Below are positions 12,797-24,700 of a stretch of DNA of 41,604 nucleotides, piece by piece. Source of the DNA: Saccoglossus kowalevskii (taxonomy: Eukaryota > Hemichordata > Enteropneusta > Harrimaniidae); contig NW_003149778.1 of NCBI RefSeq assembly GCF_000003605.2, forward strand, positions 63,883 to 105,486, in the 5' to 3' direction. The position numbers and the translations under genes are program-made. The notes beneath the pieces were generated by a model. The model had not been told where the DNA came from. It worked only from the letters and a program-made list of their open reading frames with translations, and made no database searches. How positions within the stretch are numbered: position 1 is the stretch's first letter; each line of letters opens with the position of its first letter.

Positions 12797-14645
12797 AATC
12801 CCAATATATTTTTTTACTTATTGTTGTTGTTACCAACTAGAATTACTTATCAACATACTAGTAATGACAATCTGCGCATGGTGTGATCTGTACCATTTCA
12901 GATATTAGCATTTTTTTTCAATTTCATTCGTACTTTTAGTAGTACCATGAAATCCCATTAGTGACATACAAAAAAAGGTTTCGCGACAATAACACGTGCA
13001 AAACATGATGAAATCTCGTGATCATAAAATCGGATAATTTGCATACAAATTTCATAACTAATATACATATCAATTTAAAGCCATAATGGACATTTGTTAT
13101 CAACTATGGGTACACTTATAAATGTAAGCGGGTTTCCATTAAAACATCGCCATGTTTACTTGACTTCAGGCTTTTACAATATTTTTAAATTTTCTTTATG
13201 CTGTAGTTTGCAGAATTCAAAATATCAAAATATGGTCAGCGATTTACACTTTGCCTTATAATGTGTCAGACATCCATGAAAATCCTGGACAATTTACTAT
13301 TGGTTTCTTAGATAAACATCAAAATATTACGGTTATAAGATACGTTATATTTTTATGAATATTAAATAATACATTAACATGAATTTCTATGTAAATAATT
13401 TGAAAAGGGGCTGTTTTACATTGTTTCAGACAGCCCCCCCCAAAAAAAACAATATTCTAGGTACTGGAAGAACTCAAAAAATTAACGGTTTATGTCTAAA
13501 TTATCAATCATATAACACTTTTGAAAACGAGAAAATATGTTAAATTGTTCGCAGATATTTAATAGATTAAATGCCCGCGAACGACTTAAACTATGATTTT
13601 CAAACCAACTTTCCTTGATTAAAGAACAGTAGTTCAGCGGTCCTATGCAAAATTTGCAACGCATACATTTTTTGCGACTGCGTACACTGTATGTTATCAT
13701 CATGATGGGGTTGTCAGGAACACGAACTACTCTGATTTTGCCAAGGTACAGAACAAAAAGTCGATATCACTACCGAAAACATGATGTCGCTCAGATACCG
13801 TATTTCCATGCCCAGCAAATAGATATTGCACATACATTTAATAAAAATAAAATAGCGTTACTACGTAGCATGCGATACGCCAGACGTTACTTTCCAAGTG
13901 CCCCGCCCATCTCGCTGCATCAAGGTAAACCACTTACTCCGGACTTAACACCTAACGTAGACTCGGTTTCAAGCTTTTGCCGCTGTGCAACTGTACCTCG
14001 TCGAGGGCAGTTCACCAAACAGGAACGGCAACTATATCGTAAGCGAGGGGCAGAGATCGAGTCTACACCTAATACGACACGCGTTTCTAGTATTCGTATC
14101 CACGGTATCATCATGATCGGATCACACAGCTGTGTAATATACGTATATTTGTGTTCACACATACTGGTCGTCGATTTACGTACACGTGTAGGCAGTGACG
14201 TAAACTGTGACGTAATATCATGCCAATACCAACCGGAATGTGGGCATCATACTGAACCATATCTAATTTGAGTCGCCGAACAAACATTTTCGTCAAATAA
14301 TGCACCACCGACGGTAGACAAAGACAAATTTGGGGCGGCACTATATACTGAATGTCCCACTGGATACGGACACATCGCGCGTGACAAACTCACATTTCTG
14401 CCTGCGATACGTTGGTGCTAAATTCTCGTACCTTGTTTATTATTTTTCTTGTTCGTGAAAAGAAAAGATAGAAGGAAACCTCACATGAAAAAGGCCACAA
14501 AAGGTGGGATTATTGACCCACATCTAATGAAGATGCCTTCCTCCCCGTATTTCTTGACCATTATAATGTACTATACAATAACATGGTACAGACATACAAA
14601 CAACAATATATAAACATACATTTAGGAGTGGACAATTATTTGTTC

Positions 14646-14665
14646 GGGTGGGGGTGGGGGTGGGG
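14646..14665 (+). repeat. G-rich run, potential G-quadruplex
   Basis: Four runs of three to five G separated by single T, which fits the usual G-quadruplex pattern with very short loops. Confidence 0.7.
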
Positions 14666-15276
14666 TGACGGTCTGCTAATTCAATGGAAATATCAGAAGC
14701 ATAAATGTTGATCACGCGACGTTTTAACGCAAATACTGGTTTAATTAAGTCACCGTGGCAAACCGACGACCGACTACCTACATAGATCACAGAATGCATT
14801 TCTTATCTCGGTGTTTTTTTTTTTTATTACAATTTGGTCAGAAGATTCTGAAATGTCAACTACGTGACGGTAATACGGGTAATCGTCGGTGAGATTAGAG
14901 TCGTGATCCCTCGACTCCGGCCACGTGATGCGTGATGTCATTCGAATACTACTTGCAGTAAACGGTAGTGAAAGTAGGCGATATCTTTGATTTGTACACT
15001 TTCCTACACACTTTTATTTTTTAAGGGTGGATCACAGTTATTTAATAATAATAGTAGTAGTAGTAAAGTGGTAGAAGTTGATTATTTTTTCACTTGGAGC
15101 TGGATTTTATTTTCAAGATGACGTTCCTTAAAATATTTGTTTACATCAAATGCGTAGGTGTTTATACACATATTTTTAACCTCTATCTCAGATTCTGTAG
15201 TCTCCCTTGGATAAACCCTGACGAATGGGGACTATCTTGATAATTTCTTTAAAAATGTCGCGGGTGTAATATTTGT

Positions 15277-15441
15277 TTAAAGCGGAGGAGTCGCCTGCGC
15301 ATGCGGCAAACGGCCATAGCGTTTCGTTGTTTACAAACAAGCGTCTACCCATGAGCCTTTGCATTTTAACGTGTGTTGTTATCGTTGTTTGGGACTGAAT
15401 TCCCGCGCGTGTGTAGGAGGGGGGCGCCCGCTCCGCTTTAA
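15277..15441 (-). mobile_element. Short inverted-repeat element, family A (reverse)
   Basis: TTAAAGCGGAGGAGTCGCC at the left and CGCTCCGCTTTAA at the right. The interior is the reverse complement of 237-401 (CGGCCATAGCG, then GTTTACAAACAAGCG). A family B copy follows about 105 bp further on. Confidence 0.82.
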
Positions 15442-15546
15442 TAAATGTTCTTCCATTAAAGTTTGAAGATAAAATGATGGTGTAAACAAACAATATATTT
15501 TACTGGTGGCAAATACATCTCGCGGGATCCATGTCGAACACGGTAC

Positions 15547-15828
15547 GCCGCAATGCGCATGTGCGAGATATATGGGTCTCATATAAACAAAGATGACTGT
15601 TGCGCAGATCAACGAGTACAAAATGACATGTTTCCAAGCTGTAATTAGGTAATTTTCATGTGATTGGAAGGTATCAAAGGAGTCATCGGCGGTAATCAGT
15701 GCAAGGTGCGCCCAGGTCAAACCTCATACTTGTGATTTCCATTTGAAGAGCGCATTGGATTGTAGGAAAATCAATGTTTATCAACACAAATGTCGCACAT
15801 GCGCAGCTCGACGACTACCGCGCTTTAA
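15547..15828 (+). mobile_element. Inverted-repeat element, family B (5' end degraded)
   Basis: Homology begins near GCCGCAATGCGCATGTGCGA and runs to ACGACTACCGCGCTTTAA. The terminal TTAAAGGGCGG of the left end is no longer recognisable, so this copy is probably immobile. Confidence 0.78.
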
Positions 15829-18800
15829 GTGATTCTTAGTGTGAAAACGCTGCTCGTGATCGCGCCACAAAATGATTAAAAGAACCATGCAATTGCGCAT
15901 GCGGTTTAAATTAATGGTGCGTACCAATAATTTGAACAATAACGGTTCTTAGAATTCTGGACAAATCGAAACGAAACAAGTACTGTTGTCAAATCTTACA
16001 GAATAATGAAGTTGTAATCGAAAATGTATATCACTGAGCTCGAGATCAAACAATCTAGTCACGATAGTGAGGATTTAAAATGAATACCCGGATATCTCTA
16101 CCACGTGGTCTCTTGAGGGCACAATTGTCTCGTATAATATCAGAATCGACGTTTTATTATTCCTCGAAAGGGTATGTGGATTAGAAACAGCAAATGTAGA
16201 TATCGTTTACTTTCTCATCAAGTCGTTAAGCGTATTAGCTGGGCAGTGGAGCGAGGATAACGATACGATGTGAAACACACACGTTTTGACTCGAAATCAA
16301 TAAATGCTGGAACTCGCGTTGTCTCAAATTTAGTACACAAACCAGCTGTGACGATTCGACACACACTGTTGCGAAAACATTTGTCCCTGTGCGCATGCGT
16401 TTTTGCTTTTAACTTTTTAGATTACACTTTTGATCGCTACATTTGAATGATAAATGTGATAACGAACTTATGTTGTCGAATGATCATTACTTATATCTGT
16501 TACGTAATTTCATACAAGCCTAGGAGTCGCAGTGAAATAGACACCCTAGTCTGTTGAAGAAAAGCATCATTGAAACACCACATTGGCAAGTTTTTTGCAG
16601 TTTACTATGTTTTAACGTTCGTATGGGTGAGATCGTTGGAGATCATTGTGAAATCAGCGTCTGGTAATTTCCCTCCAAATTGATCATTATATTTTATTCA
16701 CCGCGGTGACCGCAATTGATTGACAATACTTTGAGTTCAGCACCAATTCCTGCGACAGTGCTTTTCTAAGCGGCTCTTCATTCTTCTTGTATCGAACCGT
16801 TATTAAAGTTGAACTATGATATTGGAAATTAATCCAGACATGTGGCGCAGTTCCAAAATGTGATAAATTGACTGTGAAATAATTTAATCAACCAGCGTCG
16901 AAACATTATGTCTCTGGGTTCCTCACGCTTCGTGTAGCGCAGCCCCATCGTGTCTCCATGACTACCACTCTAGCAGATGGGAAAACGTCGCATGCACGAA
17001 GAGAATACAATGAATATTCCGGTTGTCTGTCATTGGCATAATATTTTATTTTCAGGTCGTTTCTATAGTAATTTCACGCTTGGCGCCAATTGTTTTGAAG
17101 TACACGTCTTGTTTCTGTAAGCCATCGCTTCGTTCCCTTTGGCTCTGTTCATTATTTACGTTGGCGCGTGGTTTCTTATGCAAATTTGAAACAAGAGAGT
17201 AACTGTTCCGAGTCTAGTCACCACGAATTGAAAAAAAAAGACGAGCATCTTGTTTTGATATATGTATATAACGTCATGGTACGAATAAACTGTTTTTTTT
17301 TTTTTGTTTGTTTGTTTTGAAAAACCAGTCAATGCTAGTACGGCACATGGGTATGTTGGATGGGGATGTGAATTTTAAGTGAATAGAAGTTGAATCGAAC
17401 CAACCAATAATCGAGCGTAATGCACAATGACGTCATTTGAAAATTGTTCAACCGAATTAGTCCATTGGTCAATAAAAACATTATGTTTCAATTTAAATTA
17501 GCATAAAGTAAGTAAATATTTATATAAATCATAAGATTGGATTTGTGGTGTCGAAAATATATATATTTATAAATGCACGAGAAAACCATGTCATTTATGA
17601 ACGGGAGCACGTGACAAATGCCGACATGGGTCCCATGCGACGCATGCAACGCGATGACGTACATTGTTTACACACATTTCATCACGTCATGGATCAGTGA
17701 TTCAAACTCGACCGAAGGCGTATGAGTGAACAAGACTACGAACAGTATTCAAAACAACATCGTGTAATGACTTGCATATATTTATGAAAGATAGGTATTC
17801 AATTCCCCGTCTTACGTGATCAGTAAACACTGGCTTAATTATTCACACATAAAGAAGAATCCTGAATCGTGCATTCGTTTGAATAAAAAACGACTATCAA
17901 AATGCAATTCGTGTAAATGGGACACGGTTACCTCACGTGTACGACGTTCTATTTAAACATAACAACCTACTATGATTTTATTCCATGATGTTATTCACAG
18001 AAAAAAATATTCGGTTGCATGTGCTGAAGCCATCTTATGAAGTTATACGCCACGGTCGTTCTGATTAATGCATTTTATAAAAATGAAACAATGCTTTAAT
18101 ATGAATTCCTATGCAATTATTTCAACAGATTTTTCGAACTTGGTGAAAGAATTGAAAGGCTGATAACATATGCTTAAATCAATAATTATATGCGCAACGT
18201 TCGAAACATTAACTTGTGAGATGATTTCTTTTCAGTATAAAAGGTAGTATTAACACCTATAAATCGCGCCCTCTGGCGAATGGCTAGAATGACGTGTTTT
18301 GTCGTTCAAAGCGTCGATATCGTTTTATTCCGTCGTCGACTGTCACTGGTAATAATAGTTTTGAGAGATCTTACTTTATTCTAAATGACACCCGCCTGAA
18401 CAACCAAACACAGTTTACGTTCTTCAGCAGAGGATATAGGGAACACCGGGTCACGTTCCTTTCCTTTTGTTTGTTTTTGTTTTAGTTTTAGGATGTTGTT
18501 ACGTACATATACATATGTTTGCATTTCATTTTCGTAATATATTTGCAGACCGTGCACCTTAAAAGCTGCATTTTTTTTAGAGATATGACTGATTAACGAC
18601 ATGGTAATGCATTACTGTACTAGTAAAATAACATTCAGTTGCCTCTAATGAAAATAATGGCTGTATAAAAGAATAATTCAATTCTCAGGTTGACATCATA
18701 TTTAAGGCAGTGACTGTGTGGAATACGCTTAATTAGTCTGGAATTAAGATATATTCGTAATGTTAACAATATGTTAAAACATTTAAATGTGAATAGCTGT

Positions 18801-19776
18801 GTGCGTAATTTCAAGAATTGAGGTGTGGGACAATACGAATGACTTTATTTACTCGCACAATACATTTATTATGGGACAAACCTAATCTTGTGAAAGACTA
18901 ACGTTTTGTTCCTACATTCATGATCAGGGTTGATGACCTGCCCGGGTTACTGTGTTTTTCAGTGTTTTCCCATACTTGTAAGATGGTACATTACGACGGA
19001 TCATGTTTCATAATACTCTAAAGTTCAGCAATAACAAATCCAATACACATTTCGTGTGCATAAATTGTATAAATGTTAGTACTGTGAGCGGAATGAACGC
19101 CGGCGAACAGAAACGGCTCACATGTGCATTTTGTTTTCTTTCAGATATTTTCCGTAACTAAATCTCATGTACAAATAATGAATTGAAATTCATAAATCAT
19201 TGTCTATATGTAACTTTTTCTAAATGAATATCATTACTATAGTGACATGGTTAAGGGTAATGTATTTGACCCTGATTTTGACGTCACGGAGGCGACCTGT
19301 CACAAGAGGGCGCGATTTTCCGTAATGGCCGTTTGCAGGCCACTTGTTTTTTTTTGTTTTTTTTTTAAATAATTAATGTGTTCAGACTTATATTAATGGC
19401 CCCTAAAGCGAATATTTGTCATTAGAATAAAAAAAACAGCTTTTTTTTATGGAAATTACGATGTATATTATTTATGTTCAGCAGGGCGTAACATCATGAT
19501 CCTGTCGATCGGGTGGTAAAATCTATATAATTTTTGTTACCCTCAAATCATAAACCATAAACTCATTTGAATTTCAGCTGTGTTGATGAACCGAAACTGA
19601 TGAATTTAGTCATTTAGCGTGAAAAACGTCCCACACCATTTCGTTTCGTGCCGTATCCAACATCACAGTGCAAATAACATGACTGCGCGCCGCATATTCG
19701 CACGTACAAGAAAGATTTTCAGGGGACCCGATCGAGGTCTGATTTCTGGGTGCATGTGGGTGTGTGTGCAGGGTAC

Positions 19777-19818
19777 GGGTAGAGTGGGGTGGTGGGGTGT
19801 GTCGGGGTCGGGGGGATC
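19777..19818 (+). repeat. G-rich tract
   Basis: Several GGGG and GGG runs split by T, TGT and TC, with quadruplex potential on the + strand. It lies in the GC-richer patch at 19.6-20.2 kb. Confidence 0.5.
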
Positions 19819-20411
19819 CGAACGTGTAGACCTCATTTGACATTATCCGTGGGTTTTGATTCTCGTCTGTATATGTGAATGGAAAGATTAGATCCAACGA
19901 AAAGACTACTAGTATTTTGAGAAAGGTTACAAATTTCGCAGCGGTAACACGGCTTAACGTTACGTTACGACCGACGCACACTGTTTGTCGTTCCATGCGC
20001 AAGAGCATTCTCGTTTGTCTGCTACTGGAAAATATATATGTACGTGGTTCTCCGGATGACAGCAATTTCCATGGAAACAGACCCGAACATCCATGGACAT
20101 GCAGGGTAACCACTTGAGATTACCTAAAAACCATTTGGGGGTCATTAGTATAAATACCAGACGCGTATGCCCGGCGCGCGCCTTAAGGGGTCTAGATCTG
20201 TTGGATCATTATGAAATTGTCAACTAGGTCACTCAGTCAGTTTGTAGGTTTCTAGGTCTGTTTCAACTGTTTGACCTTTCACCCAGTTTCAGCAAAATTT
20301 CAAATTCTATTTTTTTTTTTATTTTATGGCGACGAAAGCCCAAAAAACTGAACAGTCTCCATGGAAGATATCGATCTCGTTCATGAGATCTCAAATGACT
20401 ACGGATTAGTC

Positions 20412-20472
20412 AACCAATCAGAAGACATTGTATACAGTGATACAAGTCAACAAAGACCTTCTCTGATTGGTT
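20412..20472. repeat. Inverted repeat with CCAAT cores
   Basis: AACCAATCAGA (20412-20422) and TCTGATTGGTT (20462-20472) are perfect 11-base complements 39 bases apart. They could be paired CCAAT boxes or the remnant of an element. Confidence 0.5.
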
Positions 20473-21633
20473 ATCACATTTTGCGAGAGTTGAAAGATTT
20501 ATCCTATATCAAGTTGTTGTTGATCAGATAATTACAAATTAAAATAAAAAAAAATATGGAAAAACGAACAATAAAATCAGCTACAAATTATAGAATAAAA
20601 TGTGAAATAAACTTGAAGTCCTATAAGATCTGGTCAGATTGTACATTGGACTTATTGTACTGTTTTGCGCAATCCAGCAAAGTGGTCGACTTTGTAACGT
20701 CCCTCCGTCCGGACACCATCCCAAACTCGAGGGAATAATCGAGAGCTGTTGGCTGAATTACAATAAGAAACTGGACGTCGCGGCGTCAGTGTGTAGTGCG
20801 CCACCAACGTCAAACCCAACCTACGTGGTAAGAGTGTAAGTACTCGTCTCGCAAGCCAACAGCTAATATTTATCTAACTCGCTAATACAGTAGTGAAGCA
20901 TTCCCAAACAGGTCATTGTCCCCTTCATTCCAGATCTGACGATATCGATCTTCATTCTTTTCAACTCATCATTGAGGGCAGCACAACAGCGTCCTTTTCC
21001 CCACTTGTGCACGTACAAATCGCGTCGCTCCAAGTTAGCAATAAATCACAGTCACCCAAGCGCTGTAAACAAGTAGAATCATTATCATGTAATCTGTTTG
21101 AGAGTGATTTAACGGTGTTTACACGAGACTTTACACAGCCATTGGGCAAATAGCCGAATGAACTATACGCACAAACACCCACCGACTTCTCAAGTTGCCG
21201 GTAGACCATAAACCGCGCTCGATTGAAAACAGCAGAATAAAGCTCTTACATAAATCCAAAGGCCCAAGACAGTCACGATAACCCACTAGGTATCTTGTCA
21301 GCCTTATTTTATATAGAAATGGAAGTAACACGTTGATTTGTAAATAAGGCAAACTTGCATCATGTCAACTCTCATCCCTTAAAAACAGTTCTAATCAACG
21401 TTTTTCACGATTGTTGTCAAACATTTTGTTTTTTACGCAAGCAATCAAAACCAGTTATTGAATTTTTACAAATATCGATCACTTATTTTTAGCTTGAAAT
21501 GCCCAGCTTTTTGAATATCGATCACATGACATCATTAAATGTCACCTCTTTGACTTAACATTTTGCAGGGTTTTCGGAATTAAACAATAACATGTTAGTT
21601 TATTTCTATTCGTTTCACTTTTTTTCATTTTAG

Positions 21634-21738
21634 AAAACTCGTCATGGAATCCCGAACCTTACACGAGCAGGTCGACGGAAACAACAACCCTAACAACGAC
21701 ACAGGCAAATGGATCGCCACGGAAACAGCAACTTGAAG
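21634..21738 (+). CDS. Gene A candidate internal exon: Ser/Thr/Gln-rich linker
   Basis: A pyrimidine tract and TTTTAG precede 21634, and AAG|GTAATG ends the exon at 21738. Of the three frames only one is open through all 105 nt, and it is phase 1 at both ends, as needed to join the EF-hand exon at 29902. The peptide begins NSSWNPEPYTSRS, continues with a Thr/Gln-rich stretch and ends SPRKQQLE. Gene B's linker exon is similarly low in complexity (Thr, Gln and Lys rich), though not alignable residue by residue. An ATG at 21644 lies in a different frame, which stops within the exon. This is a prediction from splice signals and phase; no transcript evidence is available. Confidence 0.55.
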
Positions 21739-24700
21739 GTAATGAATCCGAGTAAACCTTTATACTTAATAAAACATATTTTGTGGACTCGGAAGTATGA
21801 CGCGTGAAAACATATTAAATGTTGGTCCGTCCCTAATTTACATAATGATCATTACGTAATTACTAGTATGATCTCACGTAACCTTGCGGAAGGTGTCTCA
21901 GTCACGGTGTTTCGCCGGGCTTCAGATCGATGGCGTTGCGGCTTGGTGAGTCCACACAATCAAGGTTTTTTTCGATATGGAGTTATTGTTTTTAGAGCAA
22001 AATTGGACTGACTGTCTTTAATTGAATGGCACTGTGTTCGTCCAGATTATTTTTCCGATGAGCTTTTCAGGGAAATTCCTCACTGTCAAAACGGTAAATG
22101 TAGTCAGATAGATCAACTTGGAACTTTGAAACGAGTTTACGAGATTTACTAGTAAAAACAATGTATAATTATGCATGTAATTACACATTTTCGCGTGTCA
22201 CTGGTTAGCGGACGCGACTTTATCGAAAAAAAAACTCAGGAATTAAAACGAATCTTAGGGTTTACGGTAATTATTATGAAATTTCAGTATGCAATGAGTG
22301 CGCCCTCTTGAAACGAGTAAAGTTAAATCTCAGTGTCTTTAGGTTCAGGAATCGCTTTCGTCGCTCATGTTTATATATTTTCATCGCTATTGCTTGGGAC
22401 TCGTTCACAAGAGTCATATGAATCCACGTCTCTTTAGTGTGTCCGCTCTTTTCAAAAGCACAGTCCCTCCATCAGACTGTGTCAATAGTTAAATCAAGTG
22501 TTTGTGACGTCTTTGTTTGAAACTCGCTTACTATGGAAACATGTTAAGGAGAAAATTGTAAACACTCCCTAATTCAGTCCGAACCACCCTAATATGTCCG
22601 CACTTTTCGTTAATGAATCTATCGCCTCTCGATTGAAGGACGGTGATGAAATCAATATATAACGCCTTCGTTCGATTCTAGCTGACGAGAATCCTATGAA
22701 AAAATCGGTCACGTGAGTGCCACCTGAGTTAATATTTAAACTAGGAGCATTTTAATTGAAGAACGTGCAATATACAACCATTTCCAATTGTTCAGGTGAA
22801 TATTATCACTTTATTTAGTGATATTAAAGTGATGGTTATTCTGATTTTAGCTAGTTTCCCATTTTGAAACAAATCAGTTGCCATTTCATGATTTTGCTCA
22901 CCGCGTCCAAATTTATGCCACCGATTAAGTAACATAAAAATGAATTTTCACAGTGCTTCGACATGGGATGTTTGTGCCCGTTAGTCTCAGCTCTGATACC
23001 TAGCACAGAGTTCGCAGATCGCAACGTCGAGTCCGGCTTACGATCCGAGATGAAGTGTTGCCCACTTCATCTCAGATCCCACCCAGATCCGCCGCTGCGA
23101 TCCACGTACCCCGCGCCGCCATCACGAGCTAGACCATAAACACAAACATGAATCCTGCATCGGAGATCAAACAATTGGTTTTGTGTTTTCCTTCAAGTTA
23201 ACGAAACCATAATGTGAAAATTTTAGTTTTTTTTTTCACACCACATTCTGGTTAAACAACTTTTCGCACTGAGGGAATGGCGTCCGTGTATTTCAAAAAA
23301 GTGTAATATTACCAGATTAATTAGCAGTGTATTAGCAACAGTGACTGAATCGGTTTAATTGTTGTACTTTCAACATATGTGATGATGCCGTTTAATATTT
23401 GATTTTAAAAACTATACAAATCATGCTTTTTATTTTTCAAGTGTTTGGCAGTTGACGCAAATAAGTCTGTGTTCTGCTTTTTGAAGTTGTTGTCACACAT
23501 AATAACAATAAGTTCATTGCTTACCTCGGCCACCGTCCCATATACAAACACTTCGATCAAAACAATATTTAAAATGAAACAGGTACAAGCAGATTATGTC
23601 ATATACAGGAAGTTTAATTGCAGTATATGGATATTAGAGCTCATACCACTAATTGAATTTCCATAGACGACAATGTTAACATTGCTAAACATGGATCAAA
23701 AATGGGAAATCAAAATGTCCGTAAACATTCACATGAAAAAAAAAAAAAACTAATATGTTGGGCATCTCAAACTCTTGCAAATCTCAGGTAAACAAGACAC
23801 ACTTACTGTATTTGGACTCAGACTAGTCTGAGATTTGGATTGCACCTAGAGAAATCACTGAGAAAAACACCAAGATTATAACATCCAAATACACACAGAA
23901 TAAACCCACAGGTACACAGCTGCTAAGTAGTAAACAAAAGACCACATGTTATTCGCACATTTGACCGACGTGATCACTCCCTCAAACAGGTAGCTCATGA
24001 GAATAAAAATATTAAACACATTTCATTGGTTCTTGCACGGCATTAAAATTGGTTGATTAGTGGCATGAGACCTTAATATGTTACACCTTGGGAACAAATT
24101 ATCCGAAAATACAAGTAATAAAGCAGGGCTTGTGACACACGCATTGAAACCAACGAGAGGTGGGTAGGACGCATTCTCGTGACCGCAATACGAATTAGTT
24201 CCCGACAAAAAACACTATTGTTAATTGTCTTTTGAAAGTGAAATAAACTTATCATCACAAACACTCCACCAAGGCGTTTGTTTTGACATAATCTTTCATT
24301 TATATTAGCATGGAATTTATCTCAGTCATACCAATGCTTTGGAGGTTTTCATACTAGATTTCTGTACATAAATGCAATATTGGTTTTACTAGCACTTTAT
24401 TGAATGTCGATATCTGGGACTTAGTAATTACTGTTATATAATCGTTGTAGTTGTTAACATTTAGGTAGCAACCACTAGCGTGCACTTGAACTTCCTCTCC
24501 AATCAGTCTATGCATACTATCATGGTAGTACGAGATTCGTCACAAATCTGTGTTTTTGTAAACAATAATGAAAACGTCTGGTATTACAGTAAATTTTATG
24601 AAGAATGGTTTCTGGTTAATTCTTTATCCTGTAATTTATCTTTATTTTTGTCTTTGTTTGGGACTCGTTCGCGAAAATCATATGAATGAAATGATATACA

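Larger units (their letters stand above)
10115..15276. other. Non-coding stretch with one long unrecognised open frame
   Basis: Holds simple repeats (poly-A, GA, poly-T, G-rich). The frame 13645-14271 (208 codons, +) is the longest in the window and lies in a GC-richer patch, but both strands are open there and no domain is visible. From its internal ATG at 13705 it begins MGLSGT, and CAAG|GTAAAC at 13924 would be a phase-1 donor, so it was weighed as a gene A start exon and left undecided. Confidence 0.4.
15829..21633. other. Non-coding stretch upstream of gene A's first identified exon
   Basis: No gene recognised. A GC-richer patch at about 19.62-20.17 kb is open on both strands (minus 19610-20113, 167 codons) without any domain. 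A small frame at 20361-20531 (56 codons, MEDIDLVHE...) overlaps the inverted CCAAT repeat. CACGTGGTAAGAGTGTAAGT-like donors occur at 20826 and 20836, but neither joins in frame from an ATG to 21634. The missing 5' exon of gene A may lie here or outside the window. Confidence 0.45.

Noticed and set aside
19610-20113. 167-codon minus-strand open frame
   Set aside because: No domain, opposite strand equally open, GC-richer composition explains the lack of stops; kept only as part of the GC-rich patch.
20639-20839. Frame ending at the GTAAG donors at 20826 and 20836 as first exon of gene A
   Set aside because: Joined to 21634, the donor at 20836 creates a stop codon, and for the donor at 20826 the required frame has an upstream TAG with no ATG after it.
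21644-21733. ATG frame inside gene A's linker exon (MESRTLHEQ...)
   Set aside because: It stops within the exon and is out of phase with the EF-hand exon; the frame that stays open through both splice sites is preferred.
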